Program-made: the position numbers and the translations under genes | Origin: Xanthobacteraceae bacterium | GTDB taxonomy: Bacteria; Pseudomonadota; Alphaproteobacteria; Rhizobiales; Xanthobacteraceae | Length of the DNA stretch: 10,128 nt | NCBI GenBank assembly: GCA_030648135.1 | Contig: JAUSIF010000062.1 | Span: forward strand, 1 to 10,128 | Reading direction: 5' to 3' | Notes under the pieces: model-generated | Seen by the model: only the letters and a program-made list of their open reading frames with translations | Database searches by the model: none | Told to the model about the DNA's origin: nothing | Shown: positions 6,805 to 10,128 of the stretch, piece after piece | Position numbering within the stretch: position 1 is the first letter of the stretch | Layout of the letters: every line of letters begins with the position of its first letter

Positions 6805-6852
6805 GCGCATGATCTTATCGGCGATCCGATTCCACTTCGCCGGATCATGCGC
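6805..6852. repeat. Rhizobial-style intergenic palindrome (REP-like), 48 bp
   Basis: The outer arms GCGCATGATC (6805-6814) and GATCATGCGC (6843-6852) are exact reverse complements. Inner arms CGGCGA (6819-6824) and TCGCCG (6837-6842) pair as well, leaving a TTAT bulge on the left side and a 12-base loop. From recall, elements with GCATGATC ends and a CCACTT-containing loop are scattered in intergenic DNA of Bradyrhizobium and relatives. The structure is seen directly; the repetitive nature is inference because only one copy is in view. Confidence 0.65.
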
Positions 6853-6911
6853 TAGGCGAGTTTTGCTTCTAAAATTTCATCGGAATGAGTGGGCGGCGCG
6901 GCAGCGGCTGC

Positions 6912-9176
6912 TCACAAGAAGGGTTCGGCCCGCTTCAGAAGTTCGTCGAGCCCCGGTTCGTTCGGATTTCGCGGCTTGCCGGGATGGATGATGGAGACCT
7001 GACAGCTCTCGGCCGCTTCCACGAGCTGGCGATAGGTCCCGGCGTCCGGATTCACGATCGACGCCTGCTTGTTCGCGTCGTAGGCGAACATCTTGTCGTT
7101 GATCTGGGTGCATTCATTGCACGTGGTGCAGCGGGCGGTCTCGATATAAGGATCGTCTGTCTTTTTTTCCGGCTCGGCGGGCTCGGCAACCGTCGCCGGC
7201 GCTGTCGGCGCCGCCGGAGTCGGCGCCACGGCCGGCGTCACGCTCGCGGGCGCGAGCCCGTTTCCGCGCGTCTCGGCCGCGGGATGCGATTGCGCCTCCC
7301 ACACCTTGCGTTCTTGCGCGAGCAGCCTTGCCGCATGCGAGTTGTGAATGCCGCCGAGTTCCTGCAGGCTGCGCCACATCTCGGCGCAACGGCGGGCCTC
7401 CCGAACCAGCTTGTCGTCGACGATCACCTTCTGCAGCACGTCGTTGGGATCGACCATCAGCAGACAGGGCACCTTGTCGGACAAGCCCTTGGGTTCGGGA
7501 GCCAGAAACTCACAAGCCGGGACCATGCTGCCATTCCATTTCGCCCGCGGAACCCGCGCGAAATGCCTGGCGTGGCGCCGATCGCAGGCCACGAAATCGA
7601 CCAGGGTGAAAGCGAGATTTTCGGAGATTCTTTGGTGCGCTTCATCCTCATAGGCGAAGCCGTGGACCGGCCAGTCGAGCTCCGCCTGGGGATTGTCCTC
7701 CAGATAGAACCGCGAAGCCCAGTCCGGCCCGGCGGAAGGATCATAGGCAAAGGCCGGGAAAGCCCGCGACTCCATCGCCGCCGCGGCGTTCAGATAGGGC
7801 GGCAGGCCGTTTCCGCTTGCGCCCGAGAACACGCTGAACAGGGCCGGCCCCGGATAGGTCAAGCCACGCAACAACTGCTCGCGGAACCGCAGCAGATTCG
7901 AGCTGCTCGACTGCAACACATAGAACCCGCTGAGGCCGATCGCCGTGTTGGCGAGCTGCTTGCTGCGTAAGCCGAAGGCGAGGTTGCCGCCGACGATCGG
8001 CGACGGCTCCAGGATGTCGTCGGTCTGCACCAGGACTTTCGCCCGCAGCCCGGCGGCAAACGCCTGCAAGATCGTATCGTTGTCCGCCGCCTGCATGTCG
8101 GCGGCGTGCACGCGGATCAAATAGTCGGGAAACAGCTCGAAGTTCCCCGGGTCGAGACCATCGGCGCCGAAATTCGCAAAGAAGGCGTCGTGCTTGGATT
8201 CGTTGTATTCGCCTTCGATCTCCAGCTCGGCCATCGCAATGGCTTTGGCAAGCTCGATCATTTTCGGCAGCCGTTCGCGATAAGCCGCGACGGCGTCGGC
8301 GCAGCTTTCGAACACAAAGCCGTAGGGCTCGGCATCCCCGCTCGATGTGTCGCCCCCGCCCAGGGCCGGATAGAGCCGCTGCGACTCCAGAACCGAAAGC
8401 AGCCAGCGGATACGCTGGCGACGGCTGTCGGGGAGCAAGGCCTTCGGCGAGGTCCCGGCGAGCAGGCGCGACAGTGCCTCGAAATCGAAGGCGTCGCGCT
8501 GGGCTCCCCCCACGGAGGCTTTCAGCCTTTGCGCGCTCAGCCCCTCCGGCGAGCGGATAAAATCCGCCCGCAGGATGTCCGAGAGTTTCACCACCAGCCT
8601 GCCGATGTCGCCCTGGAAGCGGCGAGCCTTCTGATCGTGCACCGTCTGCCAGAGGTGAAGGCAGAGACGGAACGGCATCGCCTGGTCGCAGTCGACGACC
8701 TCGCCGTCGAGCTTGAGCACGGCGCGCAGACGATCGAGGCTGTTCTGCAACAAGTCGTCGTTCTGCGCCGACAAGCGGCCTGCCGCCTGGTCCCACAGAT
8801 CCGAGAATGATGCGCCAGCGCATTCCGCGGCCAGCGCGCGGATCTCGCGCTCGAGCCGCAGCGCGTGCTTGCGCAACCGTTCGCCGTCGGCTCCCGCGGC
8901 AATCTCCTTGAGGGCGCCGTCGAACAGACCGGAGAGGGATTGCACCGACGCTTCGCCGGCGCCGGCGCGGAGCAGCACCAGCGGAAAATCGTAGCGCAGC
9001 TTGCCGAGATCGCGATAGCCGGCGAACAGAGCCGGCCGCAGGCCGAGCTCATCGACCGTATCGAGCTCGCCCCGGGGTCTCATCCCGCTCAGATGAAAGG
9101 CGATATGCGCCTGAAGTCCCGCTTGCATGTTGATGTCGTCTTGCTTGACCGACCAATTTTTCAAAGCCTGCTCCAT
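6912..9176 (-). CDS. Large KorB-associated protein: degenerate PFOR domain VI-like region plus C-terminal ferredoxin domain
   Basis: This 754-residue protein follows a KorB-type gene by 19 bp and probably works with it. I know no name for it. Residues 1-345 are mostly helical and charged without a fold I recognise. Residues about 376-505 resemble the end of pyruvate:ferredoxin oxidoreductase: AKVLVQTDDILEPS, then GFYVLQSSSSNLLRF and GLTYPGPALFSVFSG, parallel to the PFOR run GYVYVA...YDGPSLIIAYA; AFPAFAYDPSAG and DNPQAELDWPVH match its RYNP and NPF-LDS elements. The TPP motifs (GDG-x-DIG, SNTGGQ) are missing. Residues 640-675 form an Ala/Pro-rich linker. Residues 676-754 hold a single-cluster ferredoxin domain: Cys683, 686, 689 (CTTCNECT) and Cys725 (ESCQVSIIHPG). 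I chose ATG 9176; an earlier in-frame start at 9266 would overlap korB by 71 bases and adds 30 residues that look like korB read in another frame. The likely role is electron acceptor and scaffold of the Kor enzyme; this is inference. Confidence 0.75.
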   Translation of the reverse strand: MEQALKNWSVKQDDINMQAGLQAHIAFHLSGMRPRGELDTVDELGLRPALFAGYRDLGKLRYDFPLVLLRAGAGEASVQSLSGLFDGALKEIAAGADGERLRKHALRLEREIRALAAECAGASFSDLWDQAAGRLSAQNDDLLQNSLDRLRAVLKLDGEVVDCDQAMPFRLCLHLWQTVHDQKARRFQGDIGRLVVKLSDILRADFIRSPEGLSAQRLKASVGGAQRDAFDFEALSRLLAGTSPKALLPDSRRQRIRWLLSVLESQRLYPALGGGDTSSGDAEPYGFVFESCADAVAAYRERLPKMIELAKAIAMAELEIEGEYNESKHDAFFANFGADGLDPGNFELFPDYLIRVHAADMQAADNDTILQAFAAGLRAKVLVQTDDILEPSPIVGGNLAFGLRSKQLANTAIGLSGFYVLQSSSSNLLRFREQLLRGLTYPGPALFSVFSGASGNGLPPYLNAAAAMESRAFPAFAYDPSAGPDWASRFYLEDNPQAELDWPVHGFAYEDEAHQRISENLAFTLVDFVACDRRHARHFARVPRAKWNGSMVPACEFLAPEPKGLSDKVPCLLMVDPNDVLQKVIVDDKLVREARRCAEMWRSLQELGGIHNSHAARLLAQERKVWEAQSHPAAETRGNGLAPASVTPAVAPTPAAPTAPATVAEPAEPEKKTDDPYIETARCTTCNECTQINDKMFAYDANKQASIVNPDAGTYRQLVEAAESCQVSIIHPGKPRNPNEPGLDELLKRAEPFL

Positions 9177-9195
9177 CCTCGGACCCGTCGAAGCC

Positions 9196-10128
9196 TCAGG
9201 CAACCGGCTGAACGCGTTTTTCCGCCTGCTGCGGCCAGACGGTGAACTTGTCGAGCTCCCGTTCAAGGCCGGTTTTGATCAACTTCGTCGAACGCAGCTG
9301 TCCGGCGTGGCGCACGTCCTCGTAGCAGGGAACCTCCGGATTGCGATACAGGATGCCCACCGGGATCGGATCGGCGCTCGAGGCGACCTCGCGCGCGCGA
9401 TTGAGGTTCGCAGGGTCGTGCTCCTGCTGGTTCTTGTAGACCTTGGCCAGCGCCGGACTCAGCCGAAGGCCATGCTCGTGGTGCAGCAGCAGGGTTTTCT
9501 CCGGATTTTTTATCCACGGCTCGAACTGGGTCGGCAGCCATTCCGGGCAGCGCTGGATGATGCGCACGAACGAGAAGCCCTTGTGGTGAAATGCGGCCGC
9601 GATGATGTCGTAGAGCAGCTCCGGAATCCAATCGACCGCCTGGGCGACGAAGGAAACGTTCTGGACTCCGAGCGTGACGGTCAAGGGATTGAGCGCTTCG
9701 AGGTAGGAGCCGCGCGGCGTGGTGTTGCTCCTGGTTCCGATCGGCGAAGTCGGCGAGGCTTGCATCTTGGTCAGACCGTAGATCTGATTGTCGTGCAGCA
9801 TCACCGTCATGTTCATGTTGTAGCGAAGGGCATGGATCCAGTGCGCGGCGCCGATGCTGCAGCAATCGCCGTCGCCGGTATTGACGAAGACGTGCAAGTC
9901 CGGCCGCGCCATCTTGATGCCTTCGGCAACCGGCAGCGCCCGGCCATGGATGCCGTGGAATCCGTAGGTCTTCATGTAATGGGGAAAGCGGCTCGAGCAG
10001 CCGATCCCCGACACGAACATGGTCTTTTCCGGTCGTAAATTCTGGTCGCGGCATAGCCGCTGCACGGCCGCGAGGATGGCATTGTCGCCGCAGCCGGTGC
10101 ACCAGCGCGGCACGCCGCTCTGATAGTC
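9196..10128 (-). CDS. korB: 2-oxoacid:ferredoxin oxidoreductase beta subunit, KorB type (partial, 5' end off window)
   Basis: This beta subunit binds TPP and a [4Fe-4S] cluster in a 2-oxoacid (typically 2-oxoglutarate) oxidoreductase. The 310 visible residues include WCTGCGD (Cys10 and Cys13, counted from the right edge), SGIGCSSR (Cys44), the TPP motif NTGDGDCCSIG (83-93) and HDNQIYGLTKMQASPTS (112-128, with Asn114 as probable Mg ligand). Cys194 in IIQRCPEWLP is the likely fourth cluster ligand, where KorB proteins usually have SPC. The frame stays open to the right edge (DYQSGVPRW), so perhaps 10-20 N-terminal residues are missing; a GTG at 10113 is in frame but internal to the conserved region. 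It is clearly a different branch from the beta subunit at 4037-5047. Its KorA partner, a fused gamma-alpha protein, is expected immediately upstream, outside the window. 2-Oxoglutarate is the family default, not shown here. Confidence 0.88.
   Translation of the reverse strand, partial: DYQSGVPRWCTGCGDNAILAAVQRLCRDQNLRPEKTMFVSGIGCSSRFPHYMKTYGFHGIHGRALPVAEGIKMARPDLHVFVNTGDGDCCSIGAAHWIHALRYNMNMTVMLHDNQIYGLTKMQASPTSPIGTRSNTTPRGSYLEALNPLTVTLGVQNVSFVAQAVDWIPELLYDIIAAAFHHKGFSFVRIIQRCPEWLPTQFEPWIKNPEKTLLLHHEHGLRLSPALAKVYKNQQEHDPANLNRAREVASSADPIPVGILYRNPEVPCYEDVRHAGQLRSTKLIKTGLERELDKFTVWPQQAEKRVQPVA

Larger units (their letters stand above)
6675..6911. other. Intergenic gap between two convergent operons, rich in inverted repeats
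   Basis: These 237 bases lie tail to tail between the flavoprotein gene and the ferredoxin-fusion gene. No coding potential is visible. Nearly half the stretch is taken up by three sets of inverted repeats (6699-6725, 6740-6779, 6805-6852). Their role is most likely transcription termination from both sides and/or repetitive extragenic palindromes. Confidence 0.75.

Noticed and set aside
6885..7970. A 361-codon open frame on the plus strand
   Set aside because: It runs antisense through the 754-residue gene, is Arg/Gly-rich and shows no family motif; a shadow of high-GC codon use.
7741..8823. A 360-codon open frame on the minus strand in another frame of the ferredoxin-fusion gene
   Set aside because: Arg/Ala/Gly-rich composition typical of frame-shifted reading; the true frame carries the Cys motifs and the PFOR-like elements.
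9127..10038. A 303-codon open frame on the plus strand
   Set aside because: Antisense to the clear KorB gene and without recognisable motifs.
1..10128. tRNA, rRNA, CRISPR array, insertion sequence
   Set aside because: I saw no cloverleaf, no regularly spaced direct repeats and no transposase motifs on either strand.

Overview
The window looks like a piece of an alphaproteobacterial chromosome, most likely from the Hyphomicrobiales (Bradyrhizobium/Rhodopseudomonas/Afipia-like). This rests on high GC in the metabolic genes, an autotransporter-associated repeat remnant of a style common in that group, and an intergenic palindrome of the GCATGATC...GATCATGC type that I recall as abundant in rhizobial intergenic DNA. 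The placement is inference; there is no rRNA or other marker here.

Left block (1-1640, minus strand): surface-sugar genes. A PseB-type UDP-GlcNAc 4,6-dehydratase is followed 45 bp downstream by a class I SAM-dependent methyltransferase that begins at a TTG codon and runs off the left edge. Base composition is visibly lower in GC here (52/120 in the first 120 bases) than in the metabolic genes (46/60 at 4141-4200). Next to pseB lies a short, headless and tailless fragment of an autotransporter beta-strand (PATR) repeat, about 1746-1916 on the plus strand. After it comes about 255 bp without genes, holding a C/A-rich tract and a 12-bp palindrome.

Centre block (2172-6674, plus strand): a tight four-gene operon for a 2-oxoacid:acceptor oxidoreductase in the order gamma, alpha, beta, then a 541-residue FAD/NAD(P)H protein. 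The last protein joins a glutamate-synthase-small-subunit-like flavoprotein to a C-terminal pair of [4Fe-4S] motifs that replaces the usual separate delta ferredoxin subunit. The likely whole is a CoA-, TPP- and FeS-dependent 2-oxoacid oxidoreductase that exchanges electrons with NAD(P), in the style of phenylglyoxylate:NAD+ oxidoreductase (PadEFGHI). The substrate cannot be read from sequence.

Right block (6912-10128, minus strand): a second 2-oxoacid oxidoreductase system facing the first tail to tail. A KorB-type beta subunit, cut at its start by the right edge, is followed after 19 bp by an unusual 754-residue protein. That protein has a long alpha-helical N-terminal half, a central region resembling the last (TPP) domain of pyruvate:ferredoxin oxidoreductase but without the TPP motifs, an Ala/Pro linker, and a C-terminal single-cluster ferredoxin domain. 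The matching KorA is expected just beyond the right edge.

The 237-bp gap between the converging operons carries three sets of inverted repeats, including a hairpin with a T-run on the minus-strand side. The most unusual content is the pairing of two different 2-oxoacid oxidoreductase systems, each with its own fused iron-sulphur electron-transfer protein. A plausible reading is a module linking NAD(P)H, CoA thioesters and a low-potential ferredoxin pool, for reductive carboxylation, aromatic metabolism or supply of electrons to a strongly reducing enzyme.
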